Origin: a bacterium
Lineage (GTDB): Bacteria; Spirochaetota; Spirochaetia; JABEVK01
Length of the DNA stretch: 10,127 nt
Reading direction: 5' to 3'
NCBI GenBank assembly: GCA_021781625.1
Contig: JAJXWL010000047.1
Coordinates: 1 to 10,127 of the forward strand
The notes under the pieces are model-generated. The model saw only the letters and a list, made by a program, of their open reading frames with translations. It was not told where the DNA came from and searched no databases. Positions 1 to 6,943 of the stretch are shown here, one piece after another (positions within the stretch are counted from its first letter, which is position 1; each line of letters begins with the position of its first letter). The position numbers and the translations under genes were made by a program.

Positions 1-598
1 TAGTTTTGGGGGGAACGATGATTCCAGGAAACTCGGGCAGTCCATTGGCTGGTTTTTCAATGTACGAAAGTCTTCGTCCATCGGTGGCCACCATAGCGAC
101 CTTGTCTCCTTTTCGTTCCAGGTAAATACCATTCATGAAGTAACGTGTTTCGTCGTCCGAGACCGAAAAAATTGTTTGACTGATCATTTCGAGAACTTCA
201 GCTTGGGGAAGTTCAAACCAAACCGCGTTTTCAGGGTCTTTGATCTCAGGGAACTTATCACTTGAGATACTTTTGAGTTGAAAGTCGATCGTGGTCCCAA
301 CTGGCTTGATGAAAAGTTTACCGTCACGAAGTTCAAATTCAATTTCTCGATCTGGTAAGGAGCGTAAAATGCTCAGGAGTTTTTCACAGTAGACCGTTGT
401 CACGCCATCTTGTTGAGCAGCGACGGGGAGTTTTGTTTCAAAGGCGACCTTCAGGTCAGTGGCTTTGATGGTCAAAAAACCGTCTTTTACCTCAAGAAGT
501 ACGTTGCTGAGGATCGACATGGCGTTCTTAACAGAAATAATTTCCTGGGCAATCGAAACTTCTTTGAGTAGAACATTGCGTTCCAAGGCAAACTTCAT
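1..598 (-). CDS. dnaN: DNA polymerase III beta subunit (sliding clamp), 5' part only
   Basis: This is the ring-shaped clamp that tethers the replicative polymerase to DNA. Only the first 199 codons are in the window; the family is usually about 370 residues, so the third domain and part of the second lie beyond the left edge. The translation begins MKFALERNVLLKEVSIAQEI and continues with SILSNVLLEV and TIKATDLKVAFET, the usual opening of clamp domain 1. Further on are FPEI, the segment RYFMNGIYLE and VATDGRRL, typical of domain 2. The ATG at 596-598 is supported by a strong Shine-Dalgarno AAGGAG (complement of 606-611) seven bases upstream. It lies downstream of dnaA on the same strand, the classical dnaA-dnaN order, with the origin unwinding region between them. 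The N-terminus resembles treponemal DnaN as I remember it. Confidence 0.96.
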   Translation of the reverse strand, partial: MKFALERNVLLKEVSIAQEIISVKNAMSILSNVLLEVKDGFLTIKATDLKVAFETKLPVAAQQDGVTTVYCEKLLSILRSLPDREIEFELRDGKLFIKPVGTTIDFQLKSISSDKFPEIKDPENAVWFELPQAEVLEMISQTIFSVSDDETRYFMNGIYLERKGDKVAMVATDGRRLSYIEKPANGLPEFPGIIVPPKT

Positions 599-605
599 AG
601 AAAGG

Positions 606-611
606 CTCCTT
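606..611 (-). promoter_or_regulatory. Shine-Dalgarno site of dnaN
   Basis: AAGGAG on the minus strand, seven bases before the dnaN ATG. It is the best ribosome-binding site in the window and fixes the dnaN start. Confidence 0.8.
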
Positions 612-612
612 C

Positions 613-634
613 TTCTAAATTTCTATTTATAAAC
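613..634. other. AT-rich tract next to DnaA-trios (probable start of the unwinding element)
   Basis: An almost purely A/T stretch between the DnaA-trio repeat and the dnaN ribosome-binding site. In Bacillus-type origins the strands first separate at and beyond the trios, on this side. The minus strand also reads TATAAA (complement of 626-631), which could serve as a -10 element for dnaN, but no convincing -35 precedes it. The unwinding role is inferred from position and composition. Confidence 0.5.
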
Positions 635-652
635 TAGTAGTAATAGTAGTAG
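635..652 (+). repeat. DnaA-trio repeat of the origin (six triplets)
   Basis: Six consecutive triplets TAG TAG TAA TAG TAG TAG on the plus strand. Read 3' to 5' away from the DnaA box at 665-673, they give GAT/AAT triplets. This is the DnaA-trio motif described for B. subtilis and many other bacterial origins, where a DnaA filament spreads from double-stranded boxes onto one single strand. The order DnaA box, 12-bp spacer containing CCGGG, trios, AT-rich tract, dnaN matches the basal unwinding system. The identification is by motif and order only. Confidence 0.75.
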
Positions 653-664
653 TGTCCGGGAAAC

Positions 665-673
665 TGTGGATAA
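665..673 (-). promoter_or_regulatory. DnaA box, perfect consensus, adjacent to DnaA-trios
   Basis: The minus strand reads TTATCCACA, the perfect DnaA box. It is separated from the trio repeat by 12 bp (653-664) that include the GC-rich run CCGGG. It is the likely loading site from which DnaA extends over the trios. Confidence 0.85.
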
Positions 674-675
674 GC

Positions 676-697
676 CTTCAAGTTATTTTGCTTGAAG
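676..697. repeat. Short inverted repeat inside the origin gap
   Basis: CTTCAAG (676-682) and CTTGAAG (691-697) form a perfect 7-bp stem around an 8-base loop, three bases from the perfect DnaA box. No T-run of terminator type follows on either strand. It could bind a regulator, form a cruciform or be chance; I assign no function. Confidence 0.4.
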
Positions 698-775
698 AAA
701 TAATCCTTCCACAGTCTTGTGAAAAGTTTTCCGTCTTTTGTCCACTTTTCCCCAAGAGCTCAAGGTTTTCCCCAA

Positions 776-784
776 TTTTCCACA
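776..784 (+). promoter_or_regulatory. DnaA box variant TTTTCCACA
   Basis: One central mismatch class from TTATCCACA, retaining the CCACA half that contacts DnaA. It lies 37 bp beyond the dnaA stop codon, within the dnaA-dnaN gap. Weaker look-alikes in the same gap (705-713 and 738-746) have two or three mismatches. Confidence 0.5.
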
Positions 785-820
785 AGAATATAACAGAAAA
801 TCCTAATGTTTTGCTACACA

Positions 821-2206
821 TCATGAAGCATTGGCTCGTTCACGTACGGTTCGCATGATGTTTTGGATCACAATGTCAAAGTTTGGCTCGGTTTTAAGCT
901 TATCGATGATCTTTTGAACCGCGTGCATGACGGTGGTATGGTCTCGTCCTCCAAACTCGATTCCTACTTCCGTAGTAGAAAACTCAGTCATTTCGCGAAT
1001 TACATACATGGCGATTTGTCGAGGTTGTGTAATAGCTTGAGTTCTTTTTTTCCCTTTTAAGTCGGAAACGCTCATTTTGTAAAATTCCGCAACAACTTTC
1101 ATCACCAAATCCATGGGAATTCCTTGTTGAAGTTGGCCAGAAAAGGTGTTTTTCAGTAAGGACTGTGTGACTTCGACCGTCAGTTCTCGATTGGTGAGTT
1201 CTGTATAGGCGATGATATTTTTTAAACCCTGTTCAAGATCACGGATGTTTGTCGTGATTTTGCGTGAAATGAGTTCTAAGATTTCGTCGGAGACCGTCAC
1301 ATTTCGATTTTCAAGTTTCTTTTTCAAGATGACCATTCGCGTTTCCCAAGTAGGAAACTGAAGGTCGGCATTGATCCCTTGGGTTAGACGAGTTAATAAA
1401 CGGTCAGCAAAATCTTTCAGCTCTTGAGGCGGGCGGTCACAAGTAAAAACTAACTGTTTTTTGGACTGGTAGAGGGCGTTAAAGGTGTTAAAAAGTTCCT
1501 CTTGAGTTTCTCTTTTTCCTTTAAAGTCGTGGATATCGTCCAGTAAAAGGATGTCGGCATTACGGTACTTATTTTTAAAGGCGCTTGTTTTATTCGTTTT
1601 TAAGGCTTCAAGAAATTCGTTGACAAAAGTTTCTGAAGGCTTGTAAACGATATTCGCCTTGGGGTTGTTTTGGTGAATGGCATTTCCAATGGCTTGTATT
1701 AGGTGGGTTTTTCCTAAGCCGACGCCACCGTACAGCAATAAGGGGTTGTAGTTTGTCCCAGGATTATTCGAAATGGCAATCGCGCAGTTGTAGGCAAAAT
1801 CATTATTCACACCTACGACGAAGTTATCAAAAGTAAAGTCAGGGTTCAGGTTAATATGGTGTCTGACTTTGTCAGCCTCATTCGAAAGAACTTTTACGGG
1901 AGCTTTTTCAACGACCTTTTCACTAGGTTTTTCATTTGACTTCGAGGTGCCCTTTTCAGGAGTTGTTTTTACCGTGAATTCGATATTTACCTGATGACCA
2001 GTCAAATCTTTGAGAATTTCTTCGATTTTGCTGCCAAAGGATGATCTGAGCTTATCTCGAAAAAAGGCCGAAGGGGTTTCGACCGTCAAATTGTTGTTCT
2101 CATCGAAAGTGACGTTCAGGTTCGAAAAAAACAAAACAAATTCTGACTCGCTCGTGGTTTGCTGAATTTGCGAGAGAGTTTCCTTCCAAAATTCTGCCAT
2201 GTGCAT
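821..2206 (-). CDS. dnaA: Chromosomal replication initiator DnaA
   Basis: DnaA binds DnaA boxes as an ATP-bound AAA+ oligomer and melts the origin. Numbered from the chosen start, the 461 residues show domain I (about 1-75), a Lys/Glu/Pro-rich linker (about 80-112), the AAA+ domain with Walker A GGVGLGKT (160-167), Walker B LLLDDI (220-225), a sensor-1 region TCDRPP, a probable arginine finger at R273, NIRDLEQGL (sensor 2) and a C-terminal DNA-binding domain with the signature GGRDHTTVMHA (419-429). I chose ATG 2204-2206, giving MHMAEFW, because GAGG (2213-2216) lies six bases upstream. A TTG at 2216-2218 would overlap that site; ATG 2198-2200 is the other option. A perfect DnaA box lies 28 bases upstream of the start, suggesting autoregulation. 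Slightly unusual: sensor 1 has C where S is common, and the arginine-finger segment reads LLTRLTQG instead of the usual SRF type. Confidence 0.96.
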   Translation of the reverse strand: MHMAEFWKETLSQIQQTTSESEFVLFFSNLNVTFDENNNLTVETPSAFFRDKLRSSFGSKIEEILKDLTGHQVNIEFTVKTTPEKGTSKSNEKPSEKVVEKAPVKVLSNEADKVRHHINLNPDFTFDNFVVGVNNDFAYNCAIAISNNPGTNYNPLLLYGGVGLGKTHLIQAIGNAIHQNNPKANIVYKPSETFVNEFLEALKTNKTSAFKNKYRNADILLLDDIHDFKGKRETQEELFNTFNALYQSKKQLVFTCDRPPQELKDFADRLLTRLTQGINADLQFPTWETRMVILKKKLENRNVTVSDEILELISRKITTNIRDLEQGLKNIIAYTELTNRELTVEVTQSLLKNTFSGQLQQGIPMDLVMKVVAEFYKMSVSDLKGKKRTQAITQPRQIAMYVIREMTEFSTTEVGIEFGGRDHTTVMHAVQKIIDKLKTEPNFDIVIQNIMRTVRERANAS

Positions 2207-2233
2207 GATAAGCCTCAAAAAGATTTTAACAAG

Positions 2234-2242
2234 TTATCCACA
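2234..2242 (+). promoter_or_regulatory. DnaA box, perfect consensus, just upstream of dnaA
   Basis: TTATCCACA on the plus strand, about 28 bases upstream of the dnaA start codon. It is placed to act both in origin binding and in repression of dnaA transcription by DnaA. Confidence 0.8.
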
Positions 2243-2456
2243 GATAGGGTAGGGTGAAGAGTAACTTAAACATAAGTTTTTTTCAAACAACACCTTAACA
2301 AAAATTTGCGAATTTGAAAAAAGAAATTTAGTAAATCTTTTTAAGATATGAACTTATATGCGCTTAGATTTTTAATTATAAAAACCTCCTTCAGAAACGT
2401 TAAATTTGACCACTTTTCCCCGTTAAATTCACAGAATTTGAAGAGTAATTCCGAAT

Positions 2457-2465
2457 TTTTCCACA
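2457..2465 (+). promoter_or_regulatory. DnaA box variant TTTTCCACA (pair member 1)
   Basis: TTTTCCACA, two bases before a second box in the same orientation. Such close tandem boxes favour cooperative DnaA binding. It lies about 90 bases upstream of gyrB. Confidence 0.55.
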
Positions 2466-2467
2466 AG

Positions 2468-2476
2468 TTATCCACC
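2468..2476 (+). promoter_or_regulatory. DnaA box variant TTATCCACC (pair member 2)
   Basis: Eight of nine bases match TTATCCACA, with only the last base differing. It forms a tandem pair with the box at 2457-2465. Confidence 0.65.
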
Positions 2477-2517
2477 TTGAAATCGCTTGTATATTATAAG
2501 ACAAAAAGCCGTGAATC

Positions 2518-2546
2518 TTTACTTTTTCCCTTTCAGACCCTATACT
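2518..2546 (+). promoter_or_regulatory. Candidate gyrB promoter almost abutting the start codon
   Basis: TTTACT (2518-2523) and TATACT (2541-2546) are separated by exactly 17 bp and match the sigma-70 consensus at four and five of six bases. Transcription would start about base 2553, leaving a leader of only a few bases before the gyrB ATG at 2556. This fits the weak Shine-Dalgarno sequence in front of gyrB. The call is from spacing and hexamers only. Confidence 0.45.
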
Positions 2547-2555
2547 GCGAGACTT

Positions 2556-4466
2556 ATGAACGAAAATTATTCCGCCGATCAGATTCAGATCCTGAGGGGT
2601 CTTGAAGCTGTACGTAAGCGGCCAGGGATGTACATTGGGTCCACAGGTCCTGATGGTCTGCACCACTTGGTCTACGAAGTTGTCGACAACAGTATCGACG
2701 AAGCCTTGGCGGGCTTCTGTACCGAAGTCCGTGTCACCATTGAAGAAGGCGATATCATCCGAGTCGAAGACAACGGGCGCGGTATTCCCGTGGATATTCA
2801 TCCCGAAGAAGGGATCAGTGCGCTTGAAGTCGTTATGACGAAACTTCACGCGGGCGGAAAATTCGACAAAAATTCCTATAAAGTTTCGGGCGGTCTTCAT
2901 GGTGTCGGCGTATCTGTCGTCAATGCGCTTTCAGAATGGCTTGAGGTGATCGTCGAACGTGAAGACCAAATTTGGTTTCAAAAGTACCAAAAGGGAGATC
3001 CTGTTAAGCCGGTAGAATTGGCTGGAACCACAAAAAAACGTGGTACAACGGTGAAATTCAAAGCAGACCCCGAGATTTTCCAGGAAACGACATCTTATAG
3101 CTTTGATATTTTGGCTAAACGTCTTCGAGAATTGGCCTTTTTGAATAAAGGCGTGCGAATTTTCCTGATTGATTCCCGGGAATTACCCGACAAAACCTTA
3201 GAGTTCTACTTTGAGGGCGGGGTTAAATCCTTTGTCGAGTACCTCAACACCAACAAGAACAAACTTCAAGAAGAAGTCATTCACTTCGAAAAAGAGAAAG
3301 ATGACGTCAATGTTGAAATTGCCTTGGAATGGAATGATACCTACCAAGAAAATCTTTTTTGCTTTGCGAATAACATCAACACCCGAGACGGCGGTACGCA
3401 CCTAGTAGGTTTTAAGTCGGCTTTGACTAGAACCATCAATGCTTTTTTAAATAATTCCAAGTATTCTAAGAAATTACCTGAGCCACTTTCTGGCGAGGAT
3501 ACTCGAGAAGGTTTAACAGCCGTCATTTCTGTTAAAGTTCCTAACCCTCAATTTGAAGGACAAACCAAGGGAAAACTTGGTAACTCGGAAGTCAAAGGCA
3601 TCGTAGAATCGGTAGTCAACGAAGAACTTCAAGATTACTTGGAACGACATCCTCGCGAAACCGAAAAGATCCTTGAAAAGTGTGTTTTGGCGGCAAATGC
3701 CCGTGTTGCGGCTCGAAAAGCCCGCGAAAACGCCCGTCGTAAAAACCCCTTCGAGTCAAATGGTTTACCAGGAAAATTGGCAGACTGTGCCGAACGCGAC
3801 CCTACCAAATGCGAAGTCTATATTGTCGAAGGTGATTCGGCCGGCGGTTCCGCCAAAATGGGTCGAGACCGAAATTTTCAAGCAATACTTCCCTTATGGG
3901 GAAAAATGCTCAACGTTGAGAAAACCCGAGAAGACAAGGTTTTAACCAACGACAAGCTCTTACCGGTCATTCAAACCCTTGGTGCTGGAGCCGGGGAAAT
4001 CTTTGATGTGAGTAAGTTGCGTTACCACAAAGTCATCATTATGGCCGATGCCGACGTGGATGGTTCTCACATCCGCACCCTCCTTTTAACCTTCTTTTTC
4101 CGCTACATGCGCGAACTTGTTGAAATGGGTCACGTGTATATCGCCATGCCACCCTTGTACAAAGTGACCGTGGGTAAGCAAATCCGTTATGCCTACGATG
4201 ATGCCGAAAGGGAACGCATTTTGGCTGAGTTAGATGTTTCTGCTGAAAAAGCTAACATTCAGCGCTACAAAGGTCTGGGTGAAATGAATCCTGACCAATT
4301 GTGGGAAACGACTATGAATCCCGAAACCCGAAATATTATCCAGGTCCACCTCGAGGATTACATCGGGGCCGACCAAATCTTCAATACGCTGATGGGAGAT
4401 TTAGTACCTCCTCGCCGCCAATTCATTGAAGACAATGCTTTATTTGTTTCTAACCTCGACATCTGA
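2556..4466 (+). CDS. gyrB: DNA gyrase subunit B
   Basis: This is the ATPase and Toprim subunit of gyrase, which introduces negative supercoils with GyrA. The 636-residue length is typical of the short form, without the insertion found in E. coli GyrB. The GHKL ATPase domain has catalytic E41 and Mg-binding N45 in [12 protein letters not shown]72 in EDNGRGIP, and the lid motif GGLHGVG (112-118). The Toprim domain has EGDSAGGSA from E425 and DADVDGSHI with D498, D500 and D502. [17 protein letters not shown] marks the C-terminus. ATG 2556 was chosen because [11 protein letters not shown] precedes the conserved [15 protein letters not shown]; an upstream TTG at 2487 would add 23 residues without family similarity. 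The Shine-Dalgarno is weak (GCGAG, four bases away). Residue 448, in PLWGKML, is Trp at the place of E. coli Lys447. gyrA follows after 14 bp, so the two form an operon. Confidence 0.97.
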   Translation: MNENYSADQIQILRGLEAVRKRPGMYIGSTGPDGLHHLVYEVVDNSIDEALAGFCTEVRVTIEEGDIIRVEDNGRGIPVDIHPEEGISALEVVMTKLHAGGKFDKNSYKVSGGLHGVGVSVVNALSEWLEVIVEREDQIWFQKYQKGDPVKPVELAGTTKKRGTTVKFKADPEIFQETTSYSFDILAKRLRELAFLNKGVRIFLIDSRELPDKTLEFYFEGGVKSFVEYLNTNKNKLQEEVIHFEKEKDDVNVEIALEWNDTYQENLFCFANNINTRDGGTHLVGFKSALTRTINAFLNNSKYSKKLPEPLSGEDTREGLTAVISVKVPNPQFEGQTKGKLGNSEVKGIVESVVNEELQDYLERHPRETEKILEKCVLAANARVAARKARENARRKNPFESNGLPGKLADCAERDPTKCEVYIVEGDSAGGSAKMGRDRNFQAILPLWGKMLNVEKTREDKVLTNDKLLPVIQTLGAGAGEIFDVSKLRYHKVIIMADADVDGSHIRTLLLTFFFRYMRELVEMGHVYIAMPPLYKVTVGKQIRYAYDDAERERILAELDVSAEKANIQRYKGLGEMNPDQLWETTMNPETRNIIQVHLEDYIGADQIFNTLMGDLVPPRRQFIEDNALFVSNLDI

Positions 4467-4467
4467 C

Positions 4468-4473
4468 AGGAGA
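4468..4473 (+). promoter_or_regulatory. Shine-Dalgarno site selecting the GTG start of gyrA
   Basis: AGGAGA, seven bases before GTG 4481. It lies entirely in the 14-bp gyrB-gyrA gap and supports the GTG start, which gives [17 protein letters not shown]. Confidence 0.75.
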
Positions 4474-4480
4474 GATCGCT

Positions 4481-6943
4481 GTGTCTGACCACCAAGGGAA
4501 AGTAATCCCCGTCAACATTGAAGACGAGGTGAAAACCTCGTACCTGAATTACGCTATGTCGGTCATCGTGTCACGGGCTCTTCCCGATGTCCGGGATGGG
4601 TTAAAACCCGTTCACCGCCGTATTTTATTTGCCATGCACGAAATGGGCCTAAGAGCTGACCGGACCTATAAAAAGGCAGGCCGTATCGTTGGTGATGTTT
4701 TGGGTAAGTACCACCCTCACGGGGACCAATCCATCTACGATGCTTTGGTTCGTTTGGCCCAAGAGTTCAGCATGCGGTACCCCGTTGTCCGCGGCCAGGG
4801 TAACTTTGGCTCGGTAGACGGCGACCCACCGGCCGCCATGCGGTATACCGAAGCGAAAATGCACCGGATTGCGGAAGAAATCCTTCGAGATATTGAAAAA
4901 AACACCGTTGATTTTGGTCCGAACTATGATGATTCGTTGGAAGAACCCTTGGTCATGCCAACGGCCTTTCCTTATCTTTTGGCAAACGGCTCTAGCGGTA
5001 TCGCCGTGGGTATGGCCACCAATATGGCTCCTCATAACCTTCGTGAGATTTGCGCCGCGATTATTGCCCAAATTGACAACCCGGAAATCACCATCGAACA
5101 ACTGATGCAACACATCAAAGGACCTGACTTTCCTACAGGCGCCCAGATCTTCGGCCGATCCGGAATTTATTCTGCCTTTAAAACGGGTCGTGGTCAGGTC
5201 ATGGTGCGTTCCCGCTATGAGATGGAGGAAACGAAATCAGGAAAACAGGCCGTTATCGTCAGCGAACTCCCTTACCAAGTGAACAAGGCCCAGCTCATTG
5301 AGCATATTGCGGAACTAGTTCGCGATAAGAAAATTGAAGGAATTTCTGACCTGCGGGATGAATCTGACCGAACCGGCATCCGTATGGTGATCGAGATCAA
5401 GAAGGGCTTTGATCCCCAAGTGATTCTCAATTTCCTCTTTACGCATACCAACCTGCAACAAAGCTTCAATATCAATAACTTGGCCTTGGTAAACGGACGA
5501 CCCGAAGTTCTTGACCTCAAGAAGATGATCCAGGCCTTCATTGACCACCGCAAAGAGGTGATCACCCGCCGAACCCGTTTTGACCTCGAAGCGGCAGAAA
5601 AACGGGCTCACATCCTGCAAGGTTTAAAGATTGCCCTGGAAAATATTGATGAAGTTATTCGCATCATCAAAGAATCGACCAGTGTTCAGAACGCCAAAGA
5701 TCGTTTGATGGCTCGGTTTGAATTCAGCGAGGTTCAAGCTCAGGCCATTCTCGATATGCGGTTGCAGAAACTTACCAGCTTAGAAACACAAAAAATTCTG
5801 GATGAGTTGCAAGAAGTCATGGCTTTAATTGCGTACCTTCAGGACCTCTTAGCTCACGAAGAAAAGATCTACGGGGTCATTCGGGATGAAACAAACACCA
5901 TTTCTGAAAAATACGGGGATGATCGCCGAACCGAAATCATCGATGTGGAATTAGAGTCGGTTGACTTAGAAGACCTCATTCAAGAAGAAGCGATGGTCGT
6001 TGTCCTCTCGACAGAAGGGTACATTAAACGCGTTCCTCTTACGGCGTACCGGTCTCAAAGCCGGGGTGGTAAGGGGTCAAATTCGGCCAACCTCAAAGAA
6101 GAAGACATTGTTCAAGATATCATTGTGGCCAGCACTCATGCGGTAATTCTGATTATCTCGTCTTTGGGTAATGCCTACTGGGTGAAAACCTATCAGTTCC
6201 CCGAAGGCTCCCGTACAAGCCGAGGAAAGCACGTACATTCGCTTCTTCAGATGGAAGAGGGAGAAACGATCAAGGCTATCGTTCCCCTTGAAAAATTTGA
6301 TGAAGACCATTACGTCGTGATGACGACCAAACGCGGTCAAGTAATTCGTATCAACACTTGGGAATTCCGCAATGCCAAGACCAAAGGCATTAACGGTGTC
6401 ACTTTGAAAGAGGGAGACGCCCTGGTGAATGCCACGCTCACCCATGGCAAAAATGATATTATGCTTTTAACGCGCAATGGCTTTGGCCTGCGTTATTCCG
6501 AAAACCTGATTCGGGCCACGGGACGCAACTCACAAGGCGTTATCGGCATCTCACTTCGAGAAGAAAACGATGAAGTGGTTTCGATTTTAGCAGTCCATGA
6601 AGATGAACAGGTTTTGATGATTTCAGAAAAGGGCTTTGGCAAACGCTTGGACTATTCGACCCTCAATCCGCATGGGCGTGGCACCATGGGGCAGATTTGT
6701 TACAAAGACAACGATAAGACGGGTAAGTTGATTGGCGCCATCGCGGCCAGCCCCGAGTTCGATATTGTCTGCATCACCTCGGCGGGAAAGACCCTGAAAT
6801 GCAACACTCAAGAAATCTCCCAACAAGGCCGTGCCTCGATGGGAGTTAGAGTCCTAGATATTGAGGAAACGGATTCTGTCGTGGGAATAGCCCGAGCTCT
6901 CAAGGAAAATGATACGTTTGATGTTTCACGTGAAACAATTTAA
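4481..6943 (+). CDS. gyrA: DNA gyrase subunit A
   Basis: This subunit breaks and rejoins DNA and wraps it for negative supercoiling. The 820 residues show the N-terminal segment [21 protein letters not shown], the winged-helix active site with catalytic Tyr122 in [10 protein letters not shown], and the coiled-coil and C-gate region to about residue 490. The C-terminal beta-pinwheel carries a GyrA box QSRGGKG at 526-532 (Ser at the second position; the usual form is QRRGGKG). That box identifies gyrase rather than topoisomerase IV. In the quinolone region, GDQSIYD puts Gln at residue 83 (Ser83 in E. coli) while Asp87 is kept. The start is GTG with AGGAGA seven bases upstream. The final codons, encoding VSRET, are part of a perfect parS site. 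The stop TAA shares two bases with the stop of the convergent deaminase gene, and the likely terminator lies within that gene. Confidence 0.97.
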   Translation: MSDHQGKVIPVNIEDEVKTSYLNYAMSVIVSRALPDVRDGLKPVHRRILFAMHEMGLRADRTYKKAGRIVGDVLGKYHPHGDQSIYDALVRLAQEFSMRYPVVRGQGNFGSVDGDPPAAMRYTEAKMHRIAEEILRDIEKNTVDFGPNYDDSLEEPLVMPTAFPYLLANGSSGIAVGMATNMAPHNLREICAAIIAQIDNPEITIEQLMQHIKGPDFPTGAQIFGRSGIYSAFKTGRGQVMVRSRYEMEETKSGKQAVIVSELPYQVNKAQLIEHIAELVRDKKIEGISDLRDESDRTGIRMVIEIKKGFDPQVILNFLFTHTNLQQSFNINNLALVNGRPEVLDLKKMIQAFIDHRKEVITRRTRFDLEAAEKRAHILQGLKIALENIDEVIRIIKESTSVQNAKDRLMARFEFSEVQAQAILDMRLQKLTSLETQKILDELQEVMALIAYLQDLLAHEEKIYGVIRDETNTISEKYGDDRRTEIIDVELESVDLEDLIQEEAMVVVLSTEGYIKRVPLTAYRSQSRGGKGSNSANLKEEDIVQDIIVASTHAVILIISSLGNAYWVKTYQFPEGSRTSRGKHVHSLLQMEEGETIKAIVPLEKFDEDHYVVMTTKRGQVIRINTWEFRNAKTKGINGVTLKEGDALVNATLTHGKNDIMLLTRNGFGLRYSENLIRATGRNSQGVIGISLREENDEVVSILAVHEDEQVLMISEKGFGKRLDYSTLNPHGRGTMGQICYKDNDKTGKLIGAIAASPEFDIVCITSAGKTLKCNTQEISQQGRASMGVRVLDIEETDSVVGIARALKENDTFDVSRETI
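6922..6937. promoter_or_regulatory. parS: parS centromere site embedded in the 3' end of gyrA
   Basis: TGTTTCACGTGAAACA is a perfect 16-bp palindrome identical to the broadly conserved bacterial parS consensus bound by chromosomal ParB. It spans gyrA codons 814-819 and ends six bases from the end of the gyrA stop codon. parA and parB lie 1.1 kb and 1.9 kb downstream, and the origin is 4-6 kb away, where parS sites normally cluster. ParB would nucleate here, spread as a CTP-dependent clamp and recruit ParA and probably SMC. No second good site was found in the window. Confidence 0.95.

Larger units (their letters stand above)
599..820. other. oriC: dnaA-dnaN intergenic region, probable unwinding half of oriC
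   Basis: A 222-bp gap with no convincing gene. It contains, from the dnaA side, a variant DnaA box, pyrimidine-rich sequence with weak box-like elements, an inverted repeat, a perfect DnaA box, a GC-rich spacer, six DnaA-trio triplets and an AT-rich tract that runs into the dnaN ribosome-binding site. The same order is known from B. subtilis, where strand opening occurs in the dnaA-dnaN gap. With the box cluster upstream of dnaA it would form a bipartite origin. Confidence 0.7.
2207..2555. other. oriC: dnaA-gyrB intergenic region, second DnaA-box cluster of oriC
   Basis: Roughly 350 bp between divergently transcribed dnaA and gyrB. I see no convincing gene: the small open frames here have no matching start signals. 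A perfect DnaA box lies at the dnaA end (2234-2242), and a close pair lies near gyrB (2457-2465 and 2468-2476). Between them is about 150 bp of strongly A/T-rich sequence with A and T runs (about 2260-2400). The dnaA promoter must be here, but several weak TTGAAA/TTGTTT-type -35 candidates on the minus strand make it ambiguous. The role as the upstream half of a bipartite origin is inferred. Confidence 0.65.

Noticed and set aside
652..858. Open frame of 68 codons on the plus strand across the dnaA-dnaN gap
   Set aside because: It covers DnaA boxes and the 3' end of dnaA, shows no family-like sequence, and has no ribosome-binding site.
2385..2391. A perfect AAGGAGG on the minus strand in the dnaA-gyrB gap
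   Set aside because: No ATG, GTG or TTG follows at a usable distance and no open frame of note begins there; it is probably chance.
2487..2555. N-terminal extension of gyrB from a TTG codon
   Set aside because: The extra 23 residues do not resemble GyrB and would overlap the likely promoter; ATG 2556 fits the family.
2348..2605. Open frame of 85 codons on the plus strand before gyrB
   Set aside because: It lies in the AT-rich origin gap, runs over the tandem DnaA boxes and into gyrB in another frame, and has no Shine-Dalgarno.
4126..4140. A second parS-like site in gyrB around TCACGTG (4130-4136)
   Set aside because: Only the core CACGTG matches; the outer arms agree at few positions, so it is unlikely to bind ParB specifically.
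3198..5620. Several long antisense open frames within gyrB and gyrA
   Set aside because: They are reverse-frame shadows of strongly conserved genes, without start signals or family-like sequence.
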